Assembly (NCBI GenBank): GCA_964023275.1
Contig: OZ029920.1
Location: forward strand, 3,995,260-4,059,259
Reading direction: 5' to 3'
Source of the DNA: Norana najaformis
Taxonomy: Eukaryota > Annelida > Clitellata > Crassiclitellata > Hormogastridae
DNA length: 64,000 bases
In this document: positions 23,301 to 34,190 of the stretch, in pieces
Layout: every line of letters starts with the position of its first letter
How positions within the stretch are numbered: the stretch's first letter is position 1
Position numbers and translations under genes: made by a program
Notes under the pieces: generated by a model
Told to the model about the DNA's origin: nothing
What the model saw: only the letters and a program-made list of their open reading frames with translations
Databases searched by the model: none

Positions 23301-23830
23301 GTATACCATCTTCTTGAAGCGCCGACTTACTTACTCTCAATTCCGGTTTCAAGCTTTGCCTCTTTTCATCTGTTTGCTTCAGTTCATCGCAGAAATCAAT
23401 GCCATTAACGAAGGTAAACGAGACGAAGGTAAAAAATTCAGAAATTTAAGGTAAGGTTGACGATAACTGCTCTGACAGCCACAAAATGTTGTTGATATTA
23501 GGCTGTTTTTAGACACCTTTAAAGCGATTATTTCGAAGTTATTTAGTCTTCCGATTTTCTGAAAACCAGTGTTCTGGTACCAAAAGAGTTTACGTCGACG
23601 TATAAAGGCCTTGGCAGTGGCAAGACGTCATTGAAAATTAAATTGTACTATAAATTTAACTCCGTTTAGACACCTTTATATCATTATTTTCGATGGTATA
23701 AAGTTGTCGTTTACAGGTTGTCCCCGTTTGTATTTAATCGTGAACGCTGCAACTGCTGTACTTGGGTAGTGCCGTCCTAAGCCTGGAAAGAGTAGCGCCT
23801 TTGATGTCTTAAGATTTTGTTAAACATTGA
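23301..23830 (-). repeat. Minus modules 23511 and 23668
   Basis: AGACACC at 23511-23517 and 23668-23674, the second with TATACC at the expected distance. A diverged 110-bp block (GGGTAGTGCCGTCCTAAGCC) lies at about 23760-23815, upstream on the minus strand. The next FAAH exon was sought after 23300 and not seen. Confidence 0.5.
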
Positions 23831-24530
23831 AACTACTACTAATCGTAATCACCGTCAAGTCAGCGAAAACTGTACAATTGTTTTCAATAGAAGTGAAGGC
23901 CTTTGATGCCATAAGATGGGAAACTGTGGGAAACTTTAACCGCTGTTCAGCAATCGCCGAACTCGGACGGTGCCAGTTCCAAGACAGGAAAATAGCGGTG
24001 GTCGACGCTAATTATCGTTGTTATGACGCAGTGTCGTCAAACAGCAACTAATGCTATTTATTGCTGGCGCTCAGTCAAAACGAAATGGATAGGCGGGAAG
24101 GATCCGGTTCCAGGTCAAGATCCAGAAGTCAGACAAGCAGTCATACGTCTACGGTGGATATTGTCTGGAATTGTATCTGCAGGAGAGAGAAAAGGGGGAG
24201 AAGACGATATCTCCGTTAAACAGGAGCGCCTACACTGAATACAGACAAAATGTTGGCCAAGTTATCTAAGTAATTATGATGGTGTATTTCGGTGATGCGC
24301 TGAGTCTGTAATCCAACGGTTGCAGTTTCGTCTCTGCTGTGAGTACTCTGTGTAAAGACTTTGAAAAGCATGTTTACTCGCATTTGTATTCAGCTCACAG
24401 GCAAGTTTGCTGACCTTGAGCAGGTATTAAGCGCAATTCATAAATGATGAGCCAAATTAATTGCTTACATAACTGTATGCCACATTAGTTGAATAGCTCG
24501 GAATAGAACTTCCCTTGTGGCACTAACAGT
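23831..24530. other. Intergenic; GCGCTCAGTCAAAAC repeat (minus) at 24060-24180
   Basis: The segment 24060-24180 is an inverted copy of the repeat at 38737-38950 (complement of TTGACCTGGAAC and TTTTGACTGAGCGCC). I see nothing else. Confidence 0.5.
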
Positions 24531-24537
24531 AAGCAGA

Positions 24538-24611
24538 CTTTCTGTCTGTCTGTCTGTGTGTCTGTCTGTCTGGTTGTCTGTGTGTCTGTGTGTCTGTCTG
24601 TCTGTCTGTAG
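24538..24611. repeat. (CTGT)n microsatellite
   Basis: Imperfect CTGT/GTGT tetranucleotide repeat, about 74 bp. Confidence 0.9.
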
Positions 24612-24764
24612 GCCAATTCGAAGTCTAGAAGTGTGTGATTGCTGTTTGCAACTTATTTGCAATGTCTAAGCGCTTTTAGGTGTTTAACTATTATTATTAT
24701 TATTATTATTTATTATTGGTTATTGATATGTTAACTGGATGTAAAATGAAATTGTTGAACTCGA

Positions 24765-25070
24765 GTGTTTAACGACATCTTGTGGCTGCCACAGCGTTGC
24801 TCAGCTTTATCCATTCTAGTAGTAGTTCCTCAGTTTAACGACACCTTATGGCAACAAAGGCCGTTGCCGTCGCCCTCCTCCTTTATCCAGGCTTTGGACT
24901 GGCACTACCCCCAAACAAGGCAGTGGCAAAGTTTAAACTTTGAGTACCACACAAAGTGAGATTTATATAATATAAAAAAACGATTTAAAGGTGTCTAAGA
25001 AGAGCATAGTGTCATTTTCAAGAGCTCAATGACAGCTTGTAGTTGCCCGAGCTGGCGACGTCGACCTCTC
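24765..25070 (+). repeat. Complete composite module, start 24990
   Basis: GTTTAACGACATCTTGTGGC at 24768-24787 ends one unit. The 110-bp block follows at 24822-24934, then TATATAATAT and GGTGTCTAAG at 24990. A GACAGC...GTCGACC block closes it at about 25029-25068. This is one of the clearest copies of the full order. Confidence 0.75.
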
Positions 25071-25340
25071 TACACAAAGCCAAACAATAACCTGCGATTG
25101 GTAGGTAGTCTGTGCTTAAGGATGTTGAGTAATAGAGAAGATTATTATCGTCGGTGTTAACTACGGCCAGACGAATGAACGGAAACGACGAACAAATAAC
25201 ACCGAAGAAGGCATTCAATTATTATCAGTAATTTAGTAGTATTTACTTTTGACAAGAACGTCAACTGCATCGACTCATCATATCACATAGTTTTGCAAAA
25301 GAGCATAGTTAGTCATCGTTTAAACGGAAACGACGTATAT
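25071..25340. other. Intergenic, nothing recognised
   Basis: AT-rich with no repeat or coding signal that I can support. Confidence 0.4.
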
Positions 25341-25530
25341 ATAGTAGTTCCTCAGTTTAACGACAGCTTATGGCATCAAAGGCCGTTGCCGTCGCCCTCC
25401 TCCTTTATCCAGGCTTGGGACTGGCACTACCCCCAAACAAGGCAGTGGCGGAGTTATAATTATATAAAATATATAAACGTATATATAAAATCGAGAAACG
25501 CTATTTAATGGTGTCTAAGTGCAGCTTAAT
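25341..25530 (+). repeat. Complete composite module, start 25510
   Basis: The 110-bp block at 25345-25457 is nearly identical to that at 24822. TATATAAAAT is 28 nt before GGTGTCT (25510). The downstream block is missing because the mosaic element at 25533 begins there. Confidence 0.75.
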
Positions 25531-25532
25531 AG

Positions 25533-25700
25533 TGTTACGCCGGTAAATCGTTGCTCTTTCTCTCTGGCGTTTTCTCGGGAGGCCTTGGAGGAGGAAGCTG
25601 TCAGTTTGGCAAGTGTATGTTGAGGATTCGAACCCAAAACGGTCTGGTGTGTGAACCGACCGCTAAAGGCTTGTTCCCCATAATAGACTGGTGTTTTCTC
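25533..25700 (-). mobile_element. tRNA-like SINE fragment
   Basis: Minus-strand CCTTTAGCGGTCGGTTCAC followed by TTTTGGGTTCGAATCCTC gives A- and B-box-like motifs about 45 bp apart. The arms do not fold as a tRNA. Confidence 0.4.
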
Positions 25701-25894
25701 ACCTAACCTCACACTTCGACGGAGAGGAGGAAGCGCCTTAAATTCACCAGATGGCTTCGTGGAGTCCGTGGTTGCCGAGTAGGAAACTGTCCCCATTTGG
25801 GAACAAGGGTTCCATTTGACCTTCCCGACAGACTTATCCTCTACAGTTAAAAGAGGGCGCTCTATGAAGTCTGAGGAGGACGTTAGATCACTCT

Positions 25895-26161
25895 TCACCA
25901 TCTTACTTGTTCGAGCTGAGAAGCGGCTAATAAATCTTCCTTTATCTCCATCAATTGAATTTTTTGGCGCTGTATCAATTCTTCTCTCAACAGGGCCTGA
26001 TTTTCACTTGATTCGTTCTGGCGCTGTATTAATTCATCTCTCAGCCGATTCTGGTCCACTATCAGCGTAGTGATGGATTCCGCCAAACACGCTAAACTTT
26101 TCAACAGGTCTGATACGGAATCTGGCGCAACTAATTCCTTGGCAAATTCAGACGCAGCCAT
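25895..26161 (-). CDS. 88-residue coiled-coil frame, gag-like or first exon
   Basis: ATG at 26161 opens MAASEFAKELVAPDSVSDLL. A repeated, charged heptad region follows with two RDELIQRQ/REELIQRQ units. The frame stops at 25895, but GAACAAGTAAGA just before the stop is a good splice donor, so this could be a first exon. No domain is recognised. The composition suits a retroelement gag N-terminus; a small host exon cannot be excluded. Confidence 0.3.
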   Translation of the reverse strand: MAASEFAKELVAPDSVSDLLKSLACLAESITTLIVDQNRLRDELIQRQNESSENQALLREELIQRQKIQLMEIKEDLLAASQLEQVRW

Positions 26162-26179
26162 ATTTTAAAATTTATATTT

Positions 26180-26620
26180 TAATCTTAATTAAGGTAAACA
26201 CTTATCTCAATTTCAGTGTACAAAAATCTACACAACAATTATACAATGTCCCTATCTACGTCAGATTTCTACATTAAAACTAATTCTAGGCCTTCAGACA
26301 TGGATCACAATAAATTTGACCAGAAAAGAAATGTTTAACTCCCCTGCTCAAAGAAAGTCGATTCGATCTACACGGAAGACCAAGCGTTGATCTTGTCATC
26401 TACGGTAGATTTGACTAAGCACGGCCATACACAACGACAAGTAACCGACTGTCGGCGGAAACCTCGTGTACGATCGAAGTTTCTCGAGAAATATATCGAT
26501 TTTCGATGCATTTCGACTCAACCGTTCCTTAAACTACGACACTCTATTGAACTTATCGGCAAGATCGTCAATTAGATGCTGAAATTACAGAAATCGACGA
26601 TTCTTGCTTAAATCGTTCTC
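26180..26620. other. Unannotated part of the mosaic element
   Basis: Moderate GC, no open frame of note. It would be the leader of the putative LTR-type element. Confidence 0.3.
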
Positions 26621-26673
26621 GCCGAAACGATACCTCGGCGCCAACTGAAGAGATTCGCGCTCAATGTGCCAAT

Positions 26674-26705
<32 letters not shown>

Positions 26706-26869
26706 TATAATCTAAATATATACGTGGGAAACAACCGACATCCTGGGTGGTCTAGCCAAACATTGATCGCATGGACTAACATCACTACCATTACCTGCCT
26801 GCAACGCATTATCTACTGAGCATTAATATATCGCCCGCCGATAGAACTCGGTTTTCGTAACAATAGCAC

Positions 26870-27310
26870 ATTAGCAGCCAGTGTTTACCGACATCTTACG
26901 ACTACCAAGGACTTGGATATCGACGATACTCTAAACGACACAAATTTAAATTAGTAGCAAGTAAACGAAGAAGACAAGAACACGTTGGAAAAAAAAAACG
27001 ATTCAAATGTGTCTACGCTAAGCCATTTATCTAAAGCAATGGTATCAATCGTATAGCGACATCTTGTAGCTGATAAGGGCGTTGACGCCGACCTTACTTT
27101 ACCTTGCGATTGCGCCCTGCAACACATGTAGTGACCTGAAGTTGTTTAACGACGCTTTGCTATGACAAAGATTAATGGGCAACCAACACCGTTTGCGCCA
27201 ACTTCGTTTCATGTAGTTCTGGCGGATCAGGATCACGACGAGCTTAATATGTTGAACGAAAACGACGCACATATAAGATCGGAAAACACGATTTAAAGGT
27301 GTCTTAGCCC
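26870..27310 (+). repeat. Modules 27008 (weak) and 27298
   Basis: The 27298 copy has TGAACGAAAACGACGCAC, TATAAG and then GGTGTCTTAG, all conserved blocks of the module. GACATCTTACGAC (26890) and GACATCTTGTAGC (about 27058) are downstream-type blocks. Confidence 0.55.
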
Positions 27311-27690
27311 AGTCTACTAACAGTACAATTGTCAGCGAGTCTTTAACAACATCTGATGAATACCAAGGAAATGGATCTCGACGATACTATCACAAATAAT
27401 TAGCGAGAGAACAAGAACGAATGTAGTTCTGGCGGATCAGGAGTAGGTATAAGATCGACGTCACCAGCCTTGGATCCCACGAGCAACTGAGGCTTTATAC
27501 GCCAACTAATATTTTATGCTGCTTTTCGACACCTTTAAATCGCTTTTATACGCGTTATAAATCCTTCATTTTGTTACTTGCGTGGATTGAGCGCTTCTTC
27601 TCGTGCGTTTAGAGCAAGGTCGATGTAAACTTTGATGTTTGCAACAAGATGTCACCAAGCACTTGATGATTTTAACAACCTAGGGTACAG
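27311..27690 (-). repeat. Minus module 27537, paired with 31840-32060
   Basis: TATGCTGCTTTTCGACACC at 27526-27543 with TTATAAAT upstream on the minus strand. The flanks on both sides match 31840-32060, so module and LINE were duplicated together. Confidence 0.6.
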
Positions 27691-28370
27691 TCTTCGTAAT
27701 TGTAGTTGTAATCTGACATTTATAAAGCGCCACTTCAAGCATAAACTCATCAGAGGAGCTCCCGACTCAAACAAGTGAGACCACTGTCAAATAACAGACT
27801 TCAGGCGCTTGCGAAACTGCGGAAGAGACAAACTGAGGAATTCAAGCCGGAGATCTCGGGAAAGGCGATTCCAGCTATTAGGTTCAACAGAGGCAAAGCT
27901 TCTAGGCTGAGCTGTAGCACTGCGCATACGAAGGACTGGTCAGGAGCCCAAGGTCAGCCGATCGGCGAGTGCTACGGCTCGGAAACAAAGAGATCGAAAT
28001 GCAGAAGTCCCTAAGGTATGATGGAGCAGAGCCAACGAGACAATTACGCATAAGGGTTAGGATATTGAACCGAATGCACTGCTGAATGGGGAGCCAGTGC
28101 AAAGTATCCCGCATAAAGGAAGTTATATTGCCATGCCTACGGCCACCTCCATTAAGACGGGCAGCGGTATTGAGAACAGACTGAAGCTTGGAAATACTGG
28201 CAAGTGACATTCCGGCAAAGATGGCGTTACCAAAGTCCACCGACGTGTTGCAGATAAGGGCATGAATTAGAGTAGCAAAACCATGAAAGGAGAGCGAGCG
28301 GCGGGTGGTACGAAGCTGACGAAGGTGGTAAAAACATGAGCGGCAGACACCTAACATCATAGGTCAAGGA
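27690..28370 (-). pseudogene. CR1/L2 LINE polymerase C-terminal half, copy 1
   Basis: The main frame (28360 to 27902) contains FYHLRQLRTTRRSL, SISKLQSVLNTAARL, LHWLPIQQCIRFNIL and LVGSAPSYLRDFC, the standard C-terminal RT region of CR1/L2 LINEs. A frameshift near 27905 moves the tail (SVEPNSWNRL) to another frame. The 3' end has a short AATTGTAG-type tail. Dead copy. Confidence 0.85.
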
Positions 28371-28735
28371 GCATTAATTGTAATGGCTTTAATAAATCCA
28401 GTTCACAGGACTTTGCAGGTGACTCCAGCAGGAGCCGACGAAGGACGTCCAAAGGCAGAGGCTTCCGAATGGAAGACGAAATGAAGGAGGAGGGGGACCA
28501 TCTGTAGAATGGCGGATCGAGTTGTAGATAGTCGTTCGCCTTGAACGGAGACTGAGCCGGAGAGTTAGGATCGTAATCGTAATTCCGAGATTTCTACAGC
28601 ACTCAACGAAAGCCACGTCACGTGGACCAGCTTAGTCACAGGCGCTCAGTCAAAACAGAAACTATAGGCAAAAAGGTTCGATTATTAATAGTATCCACTG
28701 CTTTATGTTATCGTGTCTTTCAGTGCCGTTGAGTA
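28371..28735. other. Intergenic; minus copy of the GACTGAGCGCC repeat
   Basis: 28575-28680 is an inverted copy of the repeat seen plus at 38737-38950 and 61590-61765, including complements of AGAAATCTCGAGATTACG and GCTTTCGTTG. Confidence 0.5.
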
Positions 28736-29220
28736 GAAGCAGTTCCACACTTTAACGACATCTTATGGCATCACAGGCCGTTGACGTCGCCCTCCTCCTT
28801 TATCCAGGCTTGGAACTGGCACTACCCGACTATATGCAGTGGCGGAACCGACTATAGCGATTGAACAGAAATGACGATTGTATAATGTCGGACACTTCAA
28901 TTTAGAGTTGTAGGGTCATTTACTACAACTTTAAATCGATTATTTCTACGCTATTTATTTGTTTGCTCGGCATTTCCGTTTAAACAGTAAACTCTGCCAC
29001 TCCCTTACTGTTTGGTAGTGCCAGTCCCAAGCCTGGATAAAGGTGGTGGGCGACGTCAATATCCTTTCAGAAATAAGATGTCGTCAGACATTGGAAACTA
29101 CACGTATTAAGCTACAAAGGTAAAGTCGCAATGAGAAAGTAAGGTGAGATCGGCGCTAACAGTCGCAAGATGTCGTTAGCACTAAGTAGCACAAAATTTT
29201 AAACTCTGGTTAGACACCTT
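28736..29220. repeat. Convergent composite modules (28908 plus, 28922 minus) and minus 29212
   Basis: A plus 110-bp block (28736-28846), TATAATGTCG and a decayed start (GTTGTAG at about 28908) meet a minus start (complement of GTTGTAG at about 28922-28928) whose own minus block lies at 28986-29098. A further minus module has AGACACC at 29212-29218 and ATATAATT 29 nt on. Starts face each other within about 20 bp. Confidence 0.5.
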
Positions 29221-29460
29221 TATATCATGTTTCTTCGATGCTATATAATTATATTGTTTTTCGTAACTCATATCATCACGTTCTTCTTTATCCTCTTCTC
29301 CTTCATCGTCGCATTATTATTTCCAAACTCTTCGTCTTCATCTGTTGTTTTTGTTGTTTTTGGATTCCGGCCCACGTGACCAGTGATCATCTCCTCAGTC
29401 AAGTATTCCACCATCCCTACTTCAGTCGGAGATAACTTCCTCGTTTCCATCATCAGCTTA

Positions 29461-29525
29461 TATAACTGCATATATATATATATATATGCAGTTATATATG
29501 CATATATATATGCAGTTATATATGC
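29461..29525. repeat. AT-rich palindrome
   Basis: 29461-29496 is a perfect 36-nt palindrome: TATAACTGCA, 16 nt of TA, TGCAGTTATA. Partial repeats of the arm follow to 29520. Confidence 0.9.
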
Positions 29526-29699
29526 GTTACTTTCGACCAGTCACTAGCCCTCATTTCCATTACAGCTCTTTCCCTTTCACTGTAATTGATTCATTTTCCT
29601 CAAATATGGTTTGATAAAACGAGAAGTCACCAGAATTTGAAGAACTCGTAGAAGTGTAAAAGGGGGCGATTGCAACTACCCCTTTGCCTATTCTTTTTG

Positions 29700-30552
29700 T
29701 GACTGTTAGTTAACATCGGCAGGAAACGATCATACGTCCATTATCAATCAAGTTCAGCAACTAGGCACCAAAATTCTAGGGAACAAATATCACACAGCTA
29801 AAACTGCTATGGACCCTCACTGGACCAATGAATATAGGACCCCTTGCAATAAAAATCAATCCATTTACACTCGCACTTTTGATTTTTTTCACTTCTCATG
29901 CTACCCTTTTTCTACTCCTATGTTCTCATCTTATCCACCATAGACTTCTGATAAATTTGAAATAGATTTAAGTCTTTAAAAATTGGTCATTAAGCATGAA
30001 GATAATCCTGAATATATGAGATTAATGGCTGTAGAGTTAATTTCTAAGTTTGATCATTACACTCATATACACGCAGACGGATCTAAGGCAGACAAAAATG
30101 TAGCTGCAGCCTTTACTATTCCTAGTCTCCATGTTGACAGGAAATTTAGGTTGTGTTATAATTCAAGCATTTATGCTGCAGAGATGACTGCTATTAATGA
30201 ATCTCTCCTATGGATTCTAGAAAATGAATCTCCTAACCTTTGTCTTTACGCAGTTCTGTCCGATTCCTTAAGTGCATTGACCTCCATTAAAGAATTATTT
30301 TCTAAAGCTAGACATAATCTACTAAATGACATCATTAATTCACTTAATAAAATTAAATATAATAAGATTAAATTTGTATGGATCCCGAGTCACACTAACA
30401 TACTGGGGAATGACAAAGCAGATATAATAGCCAAAGATGCATTCCAATTAAGAAGTATCAATTCCACTACTTGGAAAGGTTTGTATAAAGTGATCTGTGG
30501 AATGCCAATGGGTTTTTGTAACCATGTAAATGTGGAATTTTTACGCGATTAA
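29700..30552 (+). pseudogene. I-group LINE: inter-domain remnant and RNase H domain
   Basis: The frame ending at 30552 is a complete RNase H fold with the four acidic catalytic positions visible: HADGSKAD (Asp), YAAEMTAI (Glu), VLSDSLSAL (Asp) and WIPSHTN...GNDKAD (His and Asp). RNase H placed after RT is typical of I/Jockey-like LINEs. Upstream (29700-29980) only short homologous words remain and no RT core is seen. The frame has no ATG at its 5' end, as expected for a polyprotein fragment. Confidence 0.85.
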
Positions 30553-31330
30553 TAATGATGATGACGACGACGATGATGAAAGCAATAGGCTAAGATCATG
30601 GTTTGACCAGGCAAAATTGTTTCCCGATGTTCTTATATTCATTCACTCATACAAACGTTTGCTGAAACTCCGCCGGGTGGAGCCAGTCCGAAGCCTGGAT
30701 AAAGAATGAGGACCACGCTGATCGTGTTCGATATTATATAGCGTCGCTAGAGAGACTACTACAATACCATGTAGCATTAGTAGGCCTGTAGTTATGGAGG
30801 AGAACTAGCGATTAAAAATAGTACCAACTGTTTAATGGCATCGTGTGGCTGACTTGGCTATTAACGTCGGCATCTTAACTTATATACGAATTTTTCAATG
30901 TTACCCTAGCGGTATCACGACAATTCGTCTACAGACTTTTCGTCCACGGGTTTATTTCTTTATTTTTAACAGTATATGTTATTTCTTTGATAGAAGAACG
31001 CTCGTGGACAGATGTATTTCCGGTGAAAAATACAGGATGGCGCAATAAAAGTGACACCGCTTCGTGAAATCTTGTGTAATGTTTATTAAATAATGTTTTG
31101 GGCGATTTCTTAAACTGAAAATTGTCCTTACTCAGTAATTAAACGTATGACGTACGACGTGACTTTTTTCTTTAACTTCCGTTAGCCATTTTCATAGTTT
31201 ACTTAACTTTCAGTTTTTACTTCTTCATAAAATCACACAGTTAACTGCATATGTCTACGTAGGCGGATTGCTGCGGTACATCGACTAGCGTTTGAGTAAA
31301 AATGAGATATATATAACGGAGGAAAGAGAC
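30553..31330. other. Intergenic with ACTACAATACCATG block
   Basis: About 30660-30860 is shared with 4590-4700, 8120-8220 and 33100-33260 (ACTACAATACCATGTA, TAGTAGGCCT, TAGCGATTAA, GTTTAATGGCATCGTGTGGC). The rest to 31300 is unrecognised. Confidence 0.45.
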
Positions 31331-31338
31331 AATATAAG

Positions 31339-31760
31339 GGTGTCTAAATTTAACCTTATAACTCATTTAAAATATATTATATTTAACTGTGCCTATACAT
31401 TTTTAATTCGCTTATTTGTCGATGCTATACAATCCTAATTTTTGTTTAATCTCTCTCGCAACTGTCTTTAGTCGGGTGGTCCCAGTCCAAAACCCGGATA
31501 AAGGAGGAGGGCGAAGCTTGTTAAACGGAAGGCCCACAAAAGATTATAGTTGTTGTTTTATTTATAAAATAACGTAAGGTTAGGTCGACGTCAACGGCCT
31601 TGGCAGTCGTAAGGTGTCGCTAAACAATGGAAACTTCTACTAAAGATTGCAGTTGGAGTCTGAAACGAGAGATAAGGCAAGGGAATATCAATGTCAAGAA
31701 CCCCGCCAGTCACAAGATGTCGCTCAACGCAGAAAACTAAAGATAAATTTGAAACAATAA
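31339..31760. repeat. Third copy of the 4.9/8.3-kb block, convergent modules
   Basis: A plus start at 31339 (TATATAACGG 28 nt upstream) faces a decayed minus start near 31394, as at 4893 and 8335. Shared words follow: AAAGATTATAGTTGTT, AACGTAAGGT, GTCGACGTCAACGGCC, CAAGATGTCGCT. Confidence 0.65.
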
Positions 31761-32069
31761 TACATTAAACACTGAAAGGTAATAATGTAAGATGTGCGCA
31801 GCCTGTGGCTCTGCCGAAAAGTCGATATGAGATTGATATCAACATCCCAGAACCTCAGGAGCTACTGAAGCCTTATACACCAAACAATGTTATATGCTGC
31901 TTTTCGACACCTTTAAATGGCTTCTACCCAAGTTATAAATAATCATTTTCGTTCACTGTGTGCGTTTGCTTTGGGGTTCATAATGTTTAGAGTCAGGTAG
32001 ATATAAACTGCGATATCAGCAACAAGCAACACGATATCGCGAAAGAACTCGATGATACCTATCCTATAG
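31761..32069 (-). repeat. Minus module 31905, partner of 27537
   Basis: CGACACCTTTAAATGG at 31905 with TTATAAATAA upstream on the minus strand. Flanks are duplicated from or with 27480-27700. Confidence 0.55.
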
Positions 32070-32645
32070 TACAATTTGTAATTGTAATCTGACATTTATA
32101 AAGCGCGCCTTCAAGGATAAACTCACCAGAGGCGCTCCCGATCAGTACCAGTAAGACCACTGTCAAATAATACAGACCTCAGGCGCTTGCGACACTGCAG
32201 AAGGGACAAACTGAGGATCTCGAGCCGCAGCTCTTGATAAAGACTATCTCAGTGTGTAGATCCAACATAGGCAAAGCGTCTGGACTGAGCTGTAGCAGTG
32301 CGCATACGAGGAACAGTCAGGTGTCCAAGGGAAGCCGCTCGGCGAGTGCTACGGCCCGGAAACAAGGGGACCGATATGCAGAAGTTCCTAAGGTATGGTG
32401 GAGCAGAGCCAACGAGACAGTTACACATAAGGGTTAGGATCTTGAACCGAATGCGCTGCTGCATGGGGGGCCAGTGCAAAATGTCCCGCACAAAGGAAGT
32501 TATATGGCCATACCTGGGGACGCCTCCAATAAGACGGGCAGCAGCATGGAGAACAGACTGAAGCTTCGAAATATTAGTTAGGGAGAGTTCTGCAAAGATG
32601 GCGCTACCAAAGTCCACCCTGATGCAGATAAAGACGTGATTAGAG
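32070..32645 (-). pseudogene. CR1/L2 LINE polymerase C-terminal half, copy 2
   Basis: The minus frame reads NISKLQSVLHAAARLIGG, HITSFVRDILHWPPMQQRIR and CNCLVGSAPPYLRNFC to PRMRTATAQSRRFAYVG. It stays open somewhat further than copy 1 but lacks the catalytic RT core. The 5' side joins a SINE at about 32645. Confidence 0.85.
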
Positions 32646-32895
32646 TAATAACAGCAGGAGAGGACAGGGAGTTCTTTGAGTTCTGTATGAGTTCTTTGTC
32701 TCGAAGCCAGGTCAAAGGGCTTTCTATGCCAATCGGGGATGAGATGAGTGAGGTGGTTTCCCGTTGCCTTACTCGCAGACAATTGTGGGTGAACAACTTG
32801 TCCAATGTCGCTACGCAGTGGCTTGAGGCAGATTCGAACCCGCGACCCTCCGGTTACTAGGTAAAAACCATACCACTACGCCACGGCGTCCCACT
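32645..32895 (-). mobile_element. tRNA-derived SINE, near full length
   Basis: The minus strand begins about 32890 with GCCGTGGCGTAGTGGTATGG (A box), then GGGTTCGAATCTGCC (B box at about 32828-32842). A 180-bp body follows (AAGGCAACGGGAAACCACC) down to the junction with the LINE. An anticodon stem is half preserved. Different family from the 18.1-kb SINE. Confidence 0.7.
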
Positions 32896-33850
32896 ATCAA
32901 TGGAATGCTAAAGGTTTTCAGTAGCCATGCAAATGTTTTTGGAAATTGCCTAGAGATTAATAATGATAATATACAATGACGACGACGATGATCATAGCAA
33001 ACGACGTAGCTAAACTGTTTCCTGATGTTCTCATAATCATTCACTTTATACAAACCGCTGCTGAAACTACGTCACAGCCTTTATTGGAATGGTGCCAGGC
33101 AGAAGCATGGGTAAAGAAGGAAACGGCGTTATCAGTCTTTATTATAACAAAGCATCTTTAAACAGAAACTACAACAATATGATATAGTATTAGTAGCCCT
33201 ATGTAGGAGAGAATTAGCGTTTATTAATGGTATCCATTGTTTTTTATTTACATCGTATTGCTAACAGTTCCATTGACATCGACATCCTACGTTACAAAAC
33301 CTTATTCTTCAGTTTAACGAGATTCAACGGAAATGAGAAATATATAAGGTTTGAAAGAGTTATAAAAAGGTGTCTAACTTGCTCGATAATATAATATATA
33401 TATATAAAAACTTTATTTCGCCACAAAAACTGGCAGCACACAAGCCTACAGAACACAAATACAAAAACAAAAGCTACAATACAAACTAACTAAGAGAAAT
33501 ACCGTTCATAAACACTAGCACAGACGTCGCTAGCATTGCAATTTTGCAAAGTATCATAATCTTCACACAACATCCTTTTCTCTCGTTGCGCAAACAATTT
33601 ATACAACTCGGTTAATACTAAGTTATTCATCTGCAACTATGTTTATACGCTTTTAAGACTCTTTTTCAAGTTTACAAACTTATAATTTTCTTTTATTCTC
33701 TCGCAAAACTCCACCACTGCCTGTAGTCGAGAGATGCCAGTGTGAAGGCGGAGGGGAAGCTAATTATCTTCGTTATGACAAAGCGTCGTTAAACGTAAAT
33801 CAGACGCAAATACTCGCCTCTCTATGAAGCAGCCGCAGTCCAATGCACCA
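32896..33850 (+). other. Intergenic with module 33369 and ACTACAATA block
   Basis: 33100-33260 is the block shared with 30660-30860. Module 33369 has TATATAAGGT 28 nt upstream and CAACGGAAATGAGAAA before that. 33400-33850 shows no gene; a short TA run lies at about 33393-33405. Confidence 0.45.
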
Positions 33851-33854
33851 GTAT

Positions 33855-34190
33855 AAATATATAGCAGCATGCATGCAGCCAGATGCTTGAGTTGTGTGAA
33901 CTATGAGCAATACTTGTCGATTCCATTGTTTGAGAAATATTAGAACTATTTACCTGATAAATAAGAAGTGGAATTAAATGTTATAATTTTAAAATAAATT
34001 AAGTCATTTTCGTTGAAAAAAACTGTAGCATTGGCGGTTAGTGAGTTGTTTGTTATGAAAATATACATTTGATAAACCTCTTCCTTTTCTGTTTTTGATT
34101 CTCACTTCTTTAAATGACATTATTATTTCGGCTTTTATTGTTCGTACTGTTCTATATCTAGGTATTATTCTGTGTTTAACGACATCCATA
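33855..34190 (+). repeat. 330-bp repeat, copy 2 (partner 12770-13105)
   Basis: Colinear with the partner and also ending in GTGTTTAACGACATCC, so the shared unit includes the downstream block of a module. Confidence 0.75.

Larger units (their letters stand above)
25533..26862 (-). mobile_element. Possible internally deleted LTR-type element or mosaic
   Basis: Read on the minus strand it starts TGTTACGAAAACC (26862) and ends ACCGGCGTAACA (25533). The 7-bp termini are inverted and flanked by ATAG on both sides. Inside are a TA-rich, TATA-containing leader, TTGGCGCCGAGG at about 26636-26647 (like a primer-binding site), a coiled-coil frame starting at 26161 and a frame with RRSVRLGEKTPVYYG, which resembles the tail of retroelement integrase polyproteins. 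A tRNA-like B box (GGTTCGAATCC) is at about 25631. No direct terminal repeats were found, so the assignment is tentative. Confidence 0.4.

Noticed and set aside
23827-24238. Short plus-strand frames near 24 kb
   Set aside because: They overlap dispersed repeats and have no recognisable domain.
32820-32895. Functional tRNA gene
   Set aside because: Anticodon stem imperfect and followed by a 180-bp SINE body rather than a terminator.
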